Shown here in pieces: positions 1 through 8,060 of a stretch of DNA of 64,000 nt (positions are counted from its first letter, which is position 1; each line of letters opens with the position of its first letter). A program made the position numbers and the translations under genes. The DNA comes from Coprenecus sp964640305. GTDB taxonomy: Bacteria > Bacteroidota > Bacteroidia > Bacteroidales > UBA932. The DNA lies in contig CAZXFF010000003.1 in assembly GCA_964640305.1 (NCBI GenBank), positions 7,153 to 71,152 of the forward strand. Direction: 5' to 3'. The notes below the pieces were generated by a model, which saw only the letters and a list, made by a program, of their open reading frames with translations, was not told the origin of the DNA and searched no databases.

Positions 1-1616
1 TAAAATTCAATATGGAAGCCCGCAACCTTATGAAAGAAGGTGTGGACGCATTGGCAAACGCAGTAAAGGTAACACTTGGTCCTAAAGGACGCAACGTGGT
101 AATAGACAAGAAATTCGGTGCCCCTCAGGTAACCAAGGACGGTGTATCCGTAGCAAAAGAAGTGGAACTGGAAGACCGTTTCCAGAACATGGGTGCCCAG
201 ATGGTACGTGAAGTGGCTTCAAAAACAAACGACCAGGCCGGTGACGGTACTACCACTGCAACAGTACTCGCACAGGAAATCATCAGTGTAGGTCTCAAGA
301 ACGTTACAGCAGGTGCCAACCCCATGGATCTGAAACGCGGTATCGACAAAGCCGTTGAAGTGGTAGTGGCAGACCTGAAGAAGCAGACTCAGGAAGTCGG
401 AGAAGACATGGCAAAGGTAGAGCAGATTGCGACCACTTCAGCCAACAACGATGCATTCATCGGCAAACTCATCGCTGAAGCAATGGGTAAGGTAAAGAAA
501 GAAGGTGTAGTTACCGTTGAAGAAGCCAAAGGTACACAGACAGAAGTGAAAGTCGTAGAAGGTATGCAGTTCGACAGAGGATATATCTCTCCCTACTTCA
601 TGACCAACCCCGACAAGATGGAAGCAGTACTCGACAATCCCAAGATCCTCATTACAGACAAGAAGATTTCCTCAATGAAAGACCTTCTGCCTGTTCTTGA
701 GCCCATCGCACGTGACGGCAAATCCCTGCTTATCATTGCTGAAGACGTAGAAGGGGAAGCCCTTACCACATTGGTAGTGAACAGACTCCGCGGTACTCTC
801 AAAGTGGCTGCAGTGAAAGCTCCCGGTTTCGGTGACCGCCGCAAGGAAATGCTTCAGGACATTGCTACTCTTACCGGTGCACAGGTGGTTTCAGAAGAAA
901 GGGGCTTTACCCTCGAAAACACGACTCCTGACATGCTCGGTGATGCCGACAAGGTTACCATAGACAAGGAAAACACTACTATCGTAAACGGAAAAGGCGA
1001 CAAGGATGCTATCGCTGACAGGGTTGCACAGATCCGCAAGCAGATCGAAAAGACAACTTCCGACTACGACCGCGAAAAACTTCAGGAAAGACTTGCCAAA
1101 CTGGCAGGCGGTGTAGCTGTCCTGTATGTAGGTGCTGCATCTGAAGTTGAAATGAAAGAAAAGAAAGACAGGGTGGAAGATGCCCTCAACGCAACCCGTG
1201 CTGCTGTTGAAGAAGGTATCATCCCCGGTGGCGGTGTAGCATTCATCCGTGCTATCGAATCCCTCAAGAACATCAAAGGGGAAAACGAAGACGAGCAGAC
1301 AGGTATCAATATCGTTGCCAGGGCTATCGAAGCACCCCTCCGTACAATTGCCGAAAATGCCGGTGTCGAAGGCAGCGTAGTGGCACAGAAAGTACGCGAA
1401 GGCAAAGGCGATTTCGGTTACAATGCCCGTGCCGACAGGTATGAAAACCTCCTCGCAGCAGGTGTAATCGACCCTACCAAGGTTACCCGCGTAGCTCTGC
1501 AGAATGCAGCATCTGTAGCCGGAATGTTCCTGACTACCGAATGTGTGATCGCTGAAAAGAAAGAAGAAACACCTGCAGCTCCTGCCATGAATCCCGGAAT
1601 GGGCGGCATGATGTAG
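1..1616 (+). CDS. groEL: Chaperonin GroEL, 5' end cut by window edge
   Basis: ATP-driven 60-kDa chaperonin that folds cytosolic proteins with GroES. The frame is already open at base 1: codons before the internal Met at 12 encode K-F-N, matching the usual DIKFN start of GroEL, so the true start lies a few codons outside the window. Family hallmarks are visible: VTLGPKGRNV near the N-terminus, the ATP-site motif GDGTTTATVL, GGGVAFIRA in the second half, and a Gly/Met-rich tail ending GMGGMM. The length fits a full-length protein less about 8 residues. groES is expected immediately upstream but is not visible. A strong intrinsic terminator follows 25 bp after the stop, so this is the last gene of its transcript. 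Confidence 0.98.
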   Translation, partial: KFNMEARNLMKEGVDALANAVKVTLGPKGRNVVIDKKFGAPQVTKDGVSVAKEVELEDRFQNMGAQMVREVASKTNDQAGDGTTTATVLAQEIISVGLKNVTAGANPMDLKRGIDKAVEVVVADLKKQTQEVGEDMAKVEQIATTSANNDAFIGKLIAEAMGKVKKEGVVTVEEAKGTQTEVKVVEGMQFDRGYISPYFMTNPDKMEAVLDNPKILITDKKISSMKDLLPVLEPIARDGKSLLIIAEDVEGEALTTLVVNRLRGTLKVAAVKAPGFGDRRKEMLQDIATLTGAQVVSEERGFTLENTTPDMLGDADKVTIDKENTTIVNGKGDKDAIADRVAQIRKQIEKTTSDYDREKLQERLAKLAGGVAVLYVGAASEVEMKEKKDRVEDALNATRAAVEEGIIPGGGVAFIRAIESLKNIKGENEDEQTGINIVARAIEAPLRTIAENAGVEGSVVAQKVREGKGDFGYNARADRYENLLAAGVIDPTKVTRVALQNAASVAGMFLTTECVIAEKKEETPAAPAMNPGMGGMM

Positions 1617-1641
1617 CAGATTTCCGATGAACATAAAAAGG

Positions 1642-1677
1642 AAGAGGCTGTGTCGTTTTGGACACAGCCTCTTTTTT
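1642..1677 (+). terminator. Rho-independent terminator of groEL
   Basis: A perfect 13-bp stem (1642-1654 with 1661-1673, AAGAGGCTGTGTC), a 6-nt loop and a run of T follow the groEL stop by 25 bp. Confidence 0.95.
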
Positions 1678-2434
1678 ATTTCGAGGAGATGAGACTCCAT
1701 CGTCGTCTGCCGCATACACATGCTTCCGCAATGCCAGCAGTAAACCTTAATCTAAGCCTTGCGGTTTTTAATGGAAAAAGACAGTAGTGTAAATTCTTCT
1801 ATTGACTATCAAGTACTTATGAAATCATGCGTGGATTTGAGCCTTTTAAAAAACTCCAAATCCACACTTCCGAAAATTATCATATTGACAATCAAGATTT
1901 TACGAAAGAAAAGTGTGCTTTTAAATAAGAAATATAATATAAGTACGGCACTACCTTATTCATTATCGCCATACTCATGCAACATACCAGAACGCGACCG
2001 TCCACTCCCCCTCAGGCATTAATACTGAATGTCCCTTGCTAACGTAATATCTTTTTAGCAGGAAACTGTTGATACTTCCTGTTGCATACGATCTCAACGG
2101 AAAAGACAGGATATCGCTATCGAAACCAATGAAAACATAACTGACCGTCTTAAATCCGAACCGTAATAATAAATCACTAATCTCTGTAAAAGTATATGAA
2201 TAATCTATAGAAATTCCAGGAATGCAGTCAATTATACGGTTTTTGCAATGAAACAGACGTGATTCAAGCAATCCTCATCGACATGGCAACCCGACTGCTC
2301 CGTTCCCGCAGTGCACCCAATCAAGTAGCAAGATTTCTTCACCAAACAGCGCCTCCGACGATGGACCACGATTTCTTTGCCCCCGCAGTGCACTCGGCCA
2401 TGGAATCTGTCTCACCGCTCCGCTACGCAGGACA

Positions 2435-2502
2435 CTTTGCATAGCGCCATTTTTGCATATCGTTAATAATGAGAGCATTACCGATCAGGGATTTATGCAA
2501 AG
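2435..2502. repeat. Palindrome-bounded repeat unit 1 (type I)
   Basis: A 68-bp unit starting CTTTGCATAG and ending TTATGCAAAG, so its ends are inverted repeats of each other. The interior holds GCATATCGTTAATAATG and CCGATCAGGG. Closely related to unit 2, 109 bp downstream. Confidence 0.7.
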
Positions 2503-2543
2503 CCCCCCCTTATTCCCGGCATTTTGCCCCATTTCTGCCGACC

Positions 2544-2610
2544 CTTTGCATAGAGCCGCTTTTGTATATTCCTTATACCCAGCATGTTACCAACTCGCAC
2601 CTATGCAAAG
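2544..2610. repeat. Palindrome-bounded repeat unit 2 (type I)
   Basis: A 67-bp unit with perfect 10-bp inverted ends (CTTTGCATAG / CTATGCAAAG). It shares ends and length with unit 1. The spacers after unit 1 and after unit 3 are also similar (CCGGCATTTTGCCCCATTT against CCGACTTTGCCCCGATTT), suggesting a longer period of about 105 bp. Confidence 0.7.
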
Positions 2611-2681
2611 CCCATTTAGGCTCGGAACCTTCACCTTTAGCCCCTCCTCGTAAAACTGAGATCCTATCCGGCACACCCCAT

Positions 2682-2746
2682 CCTAACATGCCTTCATATA
2701 CGCAATACTCTGATTGTCAGGCAAATGTAAAAAAATGGACGTTAGG
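2682..2746. repeat. Palindrome-bounded repeat unit 3 (type II)
   Basis: A 65-bp unit beginning CCTAACATG and ending GACGTTAGG, an inverted pair. The interior GCAATACTCTGATTGTCAGG is a near copy of the interior of unit 4 (about 19 of 24 positions by eye over the core). Confidence 0.75.
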
Positions 2747-2785
2747 TTTGCCTGGAACAGCCGACTTTGCCCCGATTTGGGCTAT

Positions 2786-2852
2786 CCTAACATCCGTGCA
2801 TATTCTCAATATGCAGATTATCAGGTAAATACGAATGCAGTCCAATGTTAGG
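2786..2852. repeat. Palindrome-bounded repeat unit 4 (type II)
   Basis: A 67-bp unit beginning CCTAACAT and ending ATGTTAGG. The core CAATATGCAGATTATCAGG resembles unit 3. It starts 104 bp after the start of unit 3. Confidence 0.75.
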
Positions 2853-2993
2853 TTCAGGTTTCCACTGATCTTCACTTGTACGGCTTTCCGGCACCACCAC
2901 AAAGTCGCTCTTTCCTCCCGTTGTCGTTCGTATTCCGTATTCACTTCAGCACCTCGAGATGCCGTCCCAAAGCTCCTCTCAAGTTCTTCTCAT

Positions 2994-3032
2994 CCACAAC
3001 GCCCGGAATCTGCCGGATAATGGGCGTTGTGG
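2994..3032. repeat. Short palindromic unit 5
   Basis: A perfect 11-bp inverted repeat (CCACAACGCCC at 2994-3004, GGGCGTTGTGG at 3022-3032) around a 17-nt loop. The loop contains AATCTGCCGGATAAT, which resembles the core of unit 7 (CAATCTGCTGGTTACC). No T-run follows, so it does not look like a terminator. Confidence 0.75.
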
Positions 3033-3094
3033 CAGCGCATACATTGCGGGACCCTCGCGAGAAGGCCCTCTGGGGCACATTGCCGGCTGGAGGG

Positions 3095-3177
3095 CTTCCG
3101 CAGGTGTACCACGCGGTTTGTGGTAAAGCATTGACAGTCTGTGGCTTACGGAAAAGGGGCCGGTTCACCTGCGAAGG
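3095..3177. repeat. Palindrome-bounded repeat unit 6 (type III)
   Basis: An 83-bp unit with ends CTTCCGCAGGTG and CACCTGCGAAGG, inverted relative to each other. With its flanks (from about 3072) it forms a direct repeat with unit 7 at a 141-bp period. The interior has TTTGTGGTAAAGCATTGACAG and CTGTGGCTTACGG. Confidence 0.8.
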
Positions 3178-3235
3178 GGGCTGGAGGGCGCACCGCGGCG
3201 AGAGCGCTGTCTAGGGCGCATCAGCGGCCGGAGGG

Positions 3236-3318
3236 CTTCCGCAGGTGTACTGCGGTGTTTGTGACAAAGTAGTGGCAATCTGCTGGTTACCGGGAAAGGC
3301 CTGGTTCACCTGCGAAGG
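3236..3318. repeat. Palindrome-bounded repeat unit 7 (type III)
   Basis: An 83-bp unit with the same ends as unit 6 (CTTCCGCAGGTG / CACCTGCGAAGG). The upstream flank GGAGGGCTTCCGCAGGTGTA is shared exactly by both copies, as is GGTTCACCTGCGAAGGG at the other end. It ends 24 bp before the 3' end of the next gene. Confidence 0.8.
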
Positions 3319-3342
3319 GCTCGGTACTGCGGGGAGTCCGGG

Positions 3343-3732
3343 TCATGGATTATTATGACGCATGTTTTTACGTCTTACGTGACAATCCATCAGAAGACCT
3401 GCGCATGCCAGCAGGAATACAGGAGTGACATAATATGAAGGGACAAGATCCATATCCCGGAAAACAGAGCCCAGAGTATCCGGTATCCATAATAAAAAAT
3501 TGCGTACATAACCAGTAATCCATTGATACTCATTCTCTAAGAATCCGACAACTGCCGATAAGGCTCCTGTATGTATCAAAATATATACTGTTGCACATAC
3601 AGAAACCGAACATGCAGAGATACCCCCGGCAATTTTCAGAAGCCTCCTCTTCCCGGCACGGATTTTTTCCACCATGGCTATCTCTTCCATCACGTTGTCC
3701 GTAAAATTTTCAGGTATTTTGATTTCATGCAT
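3343..3732 (-). CDS. Small membrane protein paired with ECF sigma factor (possible anti-sigma)
   Basis: A 129-aa protein with a short charged N-terminal part (residues 1-30) and two hydrophobic segments (about 32-54 and 102-118), the second followed by a basic tail, so both ends may lie in the cytoplasm. I recognise no named domain and see no HxxxCxxC zinc anti-sigma motif. It starts 11 bp after the stop of an ECF sigma gene on the same strand, the usual place for a cognate anti-sigma factor, and its cytosolic N-terminus would be the part available to bind sigma. Function is inferred from position only. Confidence 0.6.
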   Translation of the reverse strand: MHEIKIPENFTDNVMEEIAMVEKIRAGKRRLLKIAGGISACSVSVCATVYILIHTGALSAVVGFLENEYQWITGYVRNFLLWIPDTLGSVFRDMDLVPSYYVTPVFLLACAGLLMDCHVRRKNMRHNNP

Positions 3733-3743
3733 AACCTATTGTT

Positions 3744-4325
3744 TTACTTTATCATATTATCCGTTTCCTTAACAATCTCTGCGAGCCTGTTGCGACAGCG
3801 GAACAGGCTTACTTTCACATTGGAAAGCGACATGCCTGTAATGCCGGCAATCTCATCAAGGCTCCTGCCCTCTTCATAAAAGGCCGAAACAATAAACCTC
3901 GAATGTGGGGGAAGCTGTTCCACTGCCTTTTCCAATGCTGCGTACTGCTTTTCCCGCAACTGTTTCATTTCAAGGTCACCGCCTTCATCAAACCAGGCCT
4001 CTCCGACCTTCATTTCCCTGTCTGTAATTCGTTCCTTGCGGGCTGCCCATCCGCTTTTCCTCATCGAGGAAGCAGCCGAATTCCAGGCAATGCTATACAG
4101 CCATGTCGAGAACGAACTGTCTCCCCGGAACTTACGGAGAGCAAAATATGCCTTTACAAATGTCTCCTGCGCAAGATCTTCTGCATCTTCCCGGTTTCCG
4201 GTCACTTTGTACAGAATGGAAAACACCATTCCTCCATACCTGTCCACCAGCACCCTGAAGAGGTCTTTCTCCCCCTCCTTTATCCTTTCGATAATACGGG
4301 CCTCTTCTTTTCTGTCTCTATGCAT
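3744..4325 (-). CDS. RNA polymerase ECF (sigma-70 family) sigma factor
   Basis: A 193-aa alternative sigma factor that directs RNA polymerase to a small regulon, usually in response to envelope signals. Sigma region 2 occupies about residues 22-92, with the core-binding stretch EDAEDLAQETFVKAY and the -10 recognition part FSTWLYSIAWN. Region 4 occupies about 130-185 (LEKAVEQLPPHSRFIV, then a helix-turn-helix with EIAGITGMSLSNVKVSLFR). The C-terminus has no extra domain. The gene is followed by a small membrane protein gene and is divergent from a 129-aa membrane protein. A TAnnTTTG box lies about 105 bp upstream of the start. Confidence 0.93.
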   Translation of the reverse strand: MHRDRKEEARIIERIKEGEKDLFRVLVDRYGGMVFSILYKVTGNREDAEDLAQETFVKAYFALRKFRGDSSFSTWLYSIAWNSAASSMRKSGWAARKERITDREMKVGEAWFDEGGDLEMKQLREKQYAALEKAVEQLPPHSRFIVSAFYEEGRSLDEIAGITGMSLSNVKVSLFRCRNRLAEIVKETDNMIK

Positions 4326-4430
4326 GGTATGGTATTTCCGTGCAGATATGACTCGGTTTTTCCAAAAAGTTACACGCCTTTACGCAAAAAAGTTTTGCAT
4401 GGATCGTGTAACCTTTTCAGGTATTTGCGT

Positions 4431-4438
4431 CAAAGATA
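4431..4438 (-). promoter_or_regulatory. -7 box (TATCTTTG) for the ECF sigma gene
   Basis: TATCTTTG on the minus strand, a match to the Bacteroidota TAnnTTTG element, 105 bp before the sigma ATG. A clear -33 TTTG at the right spacing is not seen. Confidence 0.5.
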
Positions 4439-4465
4439 GCAAACAAACATTTAAAACTTTAAAAT

Positions 4466-4855
4466 ATGGAACAGGTAATCAGTTTTGCAATCGTCTCTTA
4501 TTTCATATGGAGGATTCTGGAAACATGGATGCACAGGAAAGAAAGGATTCTCATGATCCAGAAACTGGAGACTCTGGATTCCGACAAGGTCGGCAGAATC
4601 GATTTCGGCAAATGGAACAACAAAGAGAATTCATTCATCACCGGAAAGTATGTTCCTCTGCGCTGGGGACTCCTTATTGCAGGTGCCGCATTGGGCATGC
4701 TCTTGGCTTTTTTCATAAAACAGCTTTACAGTGACCTGAGCTATCGAGACGCTGATTCTCTGTACTGGGCCTCGACATTGCTGTTCGGAGGTATAGGACT
4801 GGTGACATCATTCATCATCGAGAAAATAGACTCGGCCAGCAACAAAGGACAATAA
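4466..4855 (+). CDS. Small membrane protein, function unknown
   Basis: A 129-aa protein with an N-terminal hydrophobic helix (about 3-18), a charged segment with HRKERILMIQKLE, and two more membrane segments (about 66-88 and 102-119). The arrangement (TM, short RxER-type basic helix, then two TMs) resembles small Bacteroidota membrane proteins found beside sigma factors, but I cannot name the family with certainty. It is divergent from the ECF sigma gene, sharing a 140-bp intergenic region, so it is a plausible regulon member. It ends 47 bp before a thioredoxin-like lipoprotein gene on the same strand. Confidence 0.75.
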   Translation: MEQVISFAIVSYFIWRILETWMHRKERILMIQKLETLDSDKVGRIDFGKWNNKENSFITGKYVPLRWGLLIAGAALGMLLAFFIKQLYSDLSYRDADSLYWASTLLFGGIGLVTSFIIEKIDSASNKGQ

Positions 4856-4902
4856 AATACTCCTTTCTGAAAAAAATGTTTTTTTTGTAAAAAAATTCCT
4901 CT

Positions 4903-6075
4903 ATGAAAACATTCCGTATCATACTGCGATTATTGCCGTTTGCCTGCTGTTTTGCAGCGGGCAGCTGCATTTCAACCCCAACAGTTAAACAAGGTATTTT
5001 CCTTATCGAAGGATTTCTGACAAACGTTCCTGACAGCACAGTCATCGGGCTGTACCGGGAAGACGGCAATGCATTGTTAAGGATTTCATCTGATACAGTC
5101 ATTGGCGGCAGGTTTTCAATAAGCGACACAATCAGCACCAAAGACAGCCGTAAACTGATGCTGATGTCAGACGGACCTGGATTTCCGGGAACATGGCTCA
5201 ATCTGTGGGTTGCCTCGGGAGAATATATAAAGATCAACGGCGAGGACCGTCTTCTGCCACTATGGAAAGTACAGAGCAGAATTCCGGAGCAGCAGACTGA
5301 AAACGGTTTCATGGAACTCTGCCGGCCGGAAAGGATACGTTCCATGGAATTGAGCGCAATGGAATACAGCACATTCCGAAGCGAGAATTTCGATTGGAAA
5401 ACCATAGACTCACTGCGGAAACTAAGCGAACCGCTGGACAGCCTGATCTGGTTAGCCGAGATAGAGCATCTCAAAAACACTCCCGTTTCACGGGTCTGGC
5501 TTGAGAAATACAGGGATTATGCCTCTTTCCTGCAATGGAACAAGGAATTCGGCCATGCCGACCTGATACGGTCACTCTACCCCAAACTCTCCCCGGAAGA
5601 CCTTTCTACCGATATCGGGCAGGAAATAAGCGGTTACATCAACCTTCCGGCCATTGTAAATGTCGGGGACGATATGGCTGATGGAGATCTTTTCGATATT
5701 GACGGAAACCTCCGGCATCTGTCCGAGTTCAAAGGGGAATACATTCTTCTCGATTTCTGGAGCCAGTGGTGCGGTCCGTGCATCGAGTCCATTCCTGAAA
5801 TGGAGGAAATAACCGGTCTGTACAATGGGGTCATGACCGTTGTATCCATAAACCAGGATCCGGAAGACCAATGGAAGGAATTCGTGAAGGAGAACAATAT
5901 GACAGGAAACCAGTGGAATGAATTGCGCAAAGGGAATACCGGACTTTCCGCTGCCTACCAGATTGAAGGCATTCCCCATTATGTGCTGATTTCACCTGAA
6001 GGCAAAGTCATGGAAATATGGAGCGGCTACGGGAAAGGGTCCCTGAAGAGAAAACTGAAAGAACTTATCGACTGA
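4903..6075 (+). CDS. TlpA-like thioredoxin-fold lipoprotein (WCGPC)
   Basis: A 390-aa predicted lipoprotein. The signal peptide ends in lipobox AAGSC with Cys22 as the acylated residue. Residues about 30-140 look like the DUF4369-type beta domain common in Bacteroidota disulfide reductases. A helical linker follows, then a TlpA/AhpC-type thioredoxin domain (about 245-390) with W-C-G-P-C at 289-293 and the cis-Pro region EGIPHYVLISPEG. The expected role is thiol-disulfide reduction or isomerisation in the periplasm. The gene is followed 5 bp later by a second, similar lipoprotein gene, suggesting one transcript. Substrates cannot be deduced. Confidence 0.88.
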   Translation: MKTFRIILRLLPFACCFAAGSCISTPTVKQGIFLIEGFLTNVPDSTVIGLYREDGNALLRISSDTVIGGRFSISDTISTKDSRKLMLMSDGPGFPGTWLNLWVASGEYIKINGEDRLLPLWKVQSRIPEQQTENGFMELCRPERIRSMELSAMEYSTFRSENFDWKTIDSLRKLSEPLDSLIWLAEIEHLKNTPVSRVWLEKYRDYASFLQWNKEFGHADLIRSLYPKLSPEDLSTDIGQEISGYINLPAIVNVGDDMADGDLFDIDGNLRHLSEFKGEYILLDFWSQWCGPCIESIPEMEEITGLYNGVMTVVSINQDPEDQWKEFVKENNMTGNQWNELRKGNTGLSAAYQIEGIPHYVLISPEGKVMEIWSGYGKGSLKRKLKELID

Positions 6076-6080
6076 TATTC

Positions 6081-7340
6081 ATGAAAAAAGCATTTATTAT
6101 CCTTATGGCTGCCATTACAGCCGTTTCCTGCAACAATTCAGGAGTATATACCGTCAGGGTCAACGGAGAAGGTGCCGGTTTCTATCCGGACAGTTCCAGG
6201 GTGCTGGTATTCGCACAGGGTGCAGACATCCGGTTTGACGAACCTGTAGCAAGTGCATATCTTGACAAGGGGCGGTTTGACCTGTCATTCCGGGATTCAT
6301 CTGTCAAGGTATATGAACTGGTTTTCGAAGAAGATCTGGCAGACAACAGTTTCGATTTCTTCAATTTCTTTTCCGACCGTACTCCGGTGCAGTTTTCATT
6401 TTCCCACAAGTATGACAGATTAAGGGCAAAGGTCAAAGGCAGCAGGGACAATGAGGAAATATACCTGTTCAGGCAAAAATATGATGACACATATGATCTC
6501 ACAGACAGTCTGTATTATGAACTGACACAAAAACTGACTGCCAGATACGGAGAGCAAGGATATCCGGAAGAAGGATCCGCTGAATTTGCGGAAATGGTTT
6601 CCGCCTTTGACAGTATTTCTGCCCTTCGGGATAAAATCACTGAAGAATCCGGATTCCTGGAATGGAAAGAAGACAGGATCCGGAATCACAAATCGCTTGC
6701 CGGTCTGCTGCAGGTATTTGCGAAAATCCAGCATTCGGTATCCGGGATAAATGCCGGAATATTGGAATCCATCGAGCCTTCTCTGTTGGAACTGTATGCG
6801 GAATACCGTGAAATATATCCTGACAACTTGCTTGTAAGTGAAATAGACAAGATCATTTCCTCTGTGGAAAGGTTGCGCTCCGGATCTCCCTATGCCGATT
6901 TCAGCGCACCATCCCTTGACGGAAAGCGTTACAGACTGTCAGAACTTATCGAAGGCAAGATAGCCGTCCTCGACTGCTGGGCATCCTGGTGTGCACCCTG
7001 CAGGAAGCACTCCAGAGATCTTATTCCGGTTTATGAGGCCTATAAGGACAGAGGATTCACTGTAGTAGGGGTTGCCAGGGAATACAGGTCCCTGGATGAC
7101 ATGAAACAGGCAGTGGAGACCGAAGGTTACCCGTGGATACAGCTTTACGACCTCGACGCTGCGGAAGGGATATGGGATCTCTACGGACTTTCAACTGCCG
7201 GAGGAGGTATTTTCCTGATCGGCAAGGATGGCAGGATTGTGGACAAGATCGACGACGTGTCTGTCATAAAGGAATACCTTGAAGAATACCTGGGGAAACA
7301 GACTGCCCCTACATCTTCAGCCAATTCCTTAAACCGTTGA
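6081..7340 (+). CDS. TlpA-like thioredoxin-fold lipoprotein (WCAPC)
   Basis: A 419-aa predicted lipoprotein. I place the start at 6081 (MKKAFIIL), not at the upstream in-frame Met at 6018, because only the downstream start gives a signal peptide with lipobox AVSC (Cys17) and avoids overlap with the preceding gene. An N-terminal DUF4369-like domain and a helical middle precede a thioredoxin fold (about 270-405) with W-C-A-P-C at 303-307. It differs from its neighbour in the dipeptide between the cysteines, which usually tunes redox potential. Its 3' end overlaps the convergent pnuC-like gene by 32 bp. Confidence 0.87.
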   Translation: MKKAFIILMAAITAVSCNNSGVYTVRVNGEGAGFYPDSSRVLVFAQGADIRFDEPVASAYLDKGRFDLSFRDSSVKVYELVFEEDLADNSFDFFNFFSDRTPVQFSFSHKYDRLRAKVKGSRDNEEIYLFRQKYDDTYDLTDSLYYELTQKLTARYGEQGYPEEGSAEFAEMVSAFDSISALRDKITEESGFLEWKEDRIRNHKSLAGLLQVFAKIQHSVSGINAGILESIEPSLLELYAEYREIYPDNLLVSEIDKIISSVERLRSGSPYADFSAPSLDGKRYRLSELIEGKIAVLDCWASWCAPCRKHSRDLIPVYEAYKDRGFTVVGVAREYRSLDDMKQAVETEGYPWIQLYDLDAAEGIWDLYGLSTAGGGIFLIGKDGRIVDKIDDVSVIKEYLEEYLGKQTAPTSSANSLNR

Positions 7341-7983
7341 ACGAATTAAGCAGATAGAAGCCCCACATTGTCAGCATAATGGCAGCGTGGGGTTCTCCTT
7401 TTGAAAGAAATACCCCCCATATAGCCACATAGATTATATTGACCGCTATCCATAATATCCATTGCTCCATATAGGCCTTTACCATAAGGAACATTGCTAT
7501 TACCTGCAGAACAGTAACGGAGGCATCTTTCCAGGGTTGCATTCCGCCTATCTGCCTGAGAACAATGGCTGCAACTACTACTGAAGCAGCCGTGACTGCC
7601 GACCAGACAAGTCTCTGACGGATATTCATTCTCCTTCCGGACACTGCAGATGACCCGCCATCCCCGTTCCCACGTTTCCGCCATGCATACCATCCTACGA
7701 ACTGCATAGGCAGAAAATACAAAGCATTTAAAGCCGCTGTCCCGTAAAGCCCGGCCCTGAATGATATGAAAGCATACAGGGAGACGCTCACAATTCCGAA
7801 TATATAATTGGAAATGCTTCCTTTTGCCACAAGCACCACATTCACGACTCCGGCCACTGCCGCCACGATACCGACCGGATCAGTATCCCCTGTCAGCACT
7901 GACGCCAGGATTGAAGAAACTGTTATCCCTGTAACCAGAAACAGATCTGTCCATGTTACATTCTCTATTCCGAATACTCTCAT
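7309..7983 (-). CDS. pnuC: PnuC-type vitamin transporter (nicotinamide riboside or related)
   Basis: A 224-aa inner-membrane protein with about seven hydrophobic segments and PnuC-family features: GSISNYIFGIVSVSLYA, the WYAWRKR loop, and EQWILWIAVNIIYVAIW near the C-terminus. PnuC proteins carry out facilitated diffusion of nicotinamide riboside; Bacteroidota paralogues may carry thiamine, and no TPP riboswitch or linked kinase is visible here to decide. An in-frame ATG at 8025 would add 14 residues but lies upstream of the likely promoter (-7 box 8007-8014), so I choose the ATG at 7983. Convergent with and overlapping the TlpA-like gene by 32 bp. Confidence 0.85.
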   Translation of the reverse strand: MRVFGIENVTWTDLFLVTGITVSSILASVLTGDTDPVGIVAAVAGVVNVVLVAKGSISNYIFGIVSVSLYAFISFRAGLYGTAALNALYFLPMQFVGWYAWRKRGNGDGGSSAVSGRRMNIRQRLVWSAVTAASVVVAAIVLRQIGGMQPWKDASVTVLQVIAMFLMVKAYMEQWILWIAVNIIYVAIWGVFLSKGEPHAAIMLTMWGFYLLNSFNGLRNWLKM

Positions 7984-8006
7984 CGCATATTTCAGTTTTG
8001 ATTGCC

Positions 8007-8014
8007 CAAATATA
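8007..8014 (-). promoter_or_regulatory. -7 box (TATATTTG) for pnuC
   Basis: TATATTTG on the minus strand, 23 bp upstream of the ATG at 7983 and downstream of the alternative ATG at 8025, which argues for the shorter protein. Confidence 0.65.
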
Positions 8015-8036
8015 GCGTTTTCCATCCGGATTTTTT

Positions 8037-8044
8037 TACTTTTG
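8037..8044 (+). promoter_or_regulatory. -7 box (TACTTTTG) for the second ECF sigma gene
   Basis: TACTTTTG on the plus strand, 16 bp before the ATG at 8061 and 25 bp before the ATG at 8070. It lies 22 bp from the divergent pnuC box, so the two promoters overlap. Confidence 0.6.
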
Positions 8045-8060
8045 GTATTCGATTGCGTAT

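Larger units (their letters stand above)
1681..3342. other. 1.7-kb spacer without a convincing gene
   Basis: Between the groEL terminator and the first ECF module I see no ORF with recognisable domains, a proper start and a promoter. The left part (about 1681-2270) is AT-rich and has an imperfect hairpin at 1831-1865 (GTGGATTTG / CAAATCCAC). The right part (about 2270-3340) is GC-richer and carries seven repeat units bounded by inverted repeats, annotated separately. At 2280-2440 there are further weak direct similarities (CCCGCAGTGCAC occurs near 2310 and near 2383; CATGG-led segments about 116 bp apart), which may be more decayed copies. Confidence 0.7.

Noticed and set aside
891..1721. 276-codon open frame antisense to groEL
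   Set aside because: Mirror of the strongly biased groEL codons; Phe/Cys-rich translation with no domain.
1759..2022. 87-codon plus-strand open frame in the same spacer
   Set aside because: No start context, no domain, low-complexity composition in AT-rich DNA.
1975..2271. 98-codon minus-strand open frame in the groEL-ECF spacer
   Set aside because: It opens with TTG two codons after an in-frame TGA, has no promoter or recognisable domain, and may be a decayed remnant at most.
2435..3318. Possible CRISPR array
   Set aside because: Unit lengths (65-83 bp), strong divergence, three repeat types and uneven 104-141 bp pitch do not fit direct repeats with unique spacers, and no cas genes are near.
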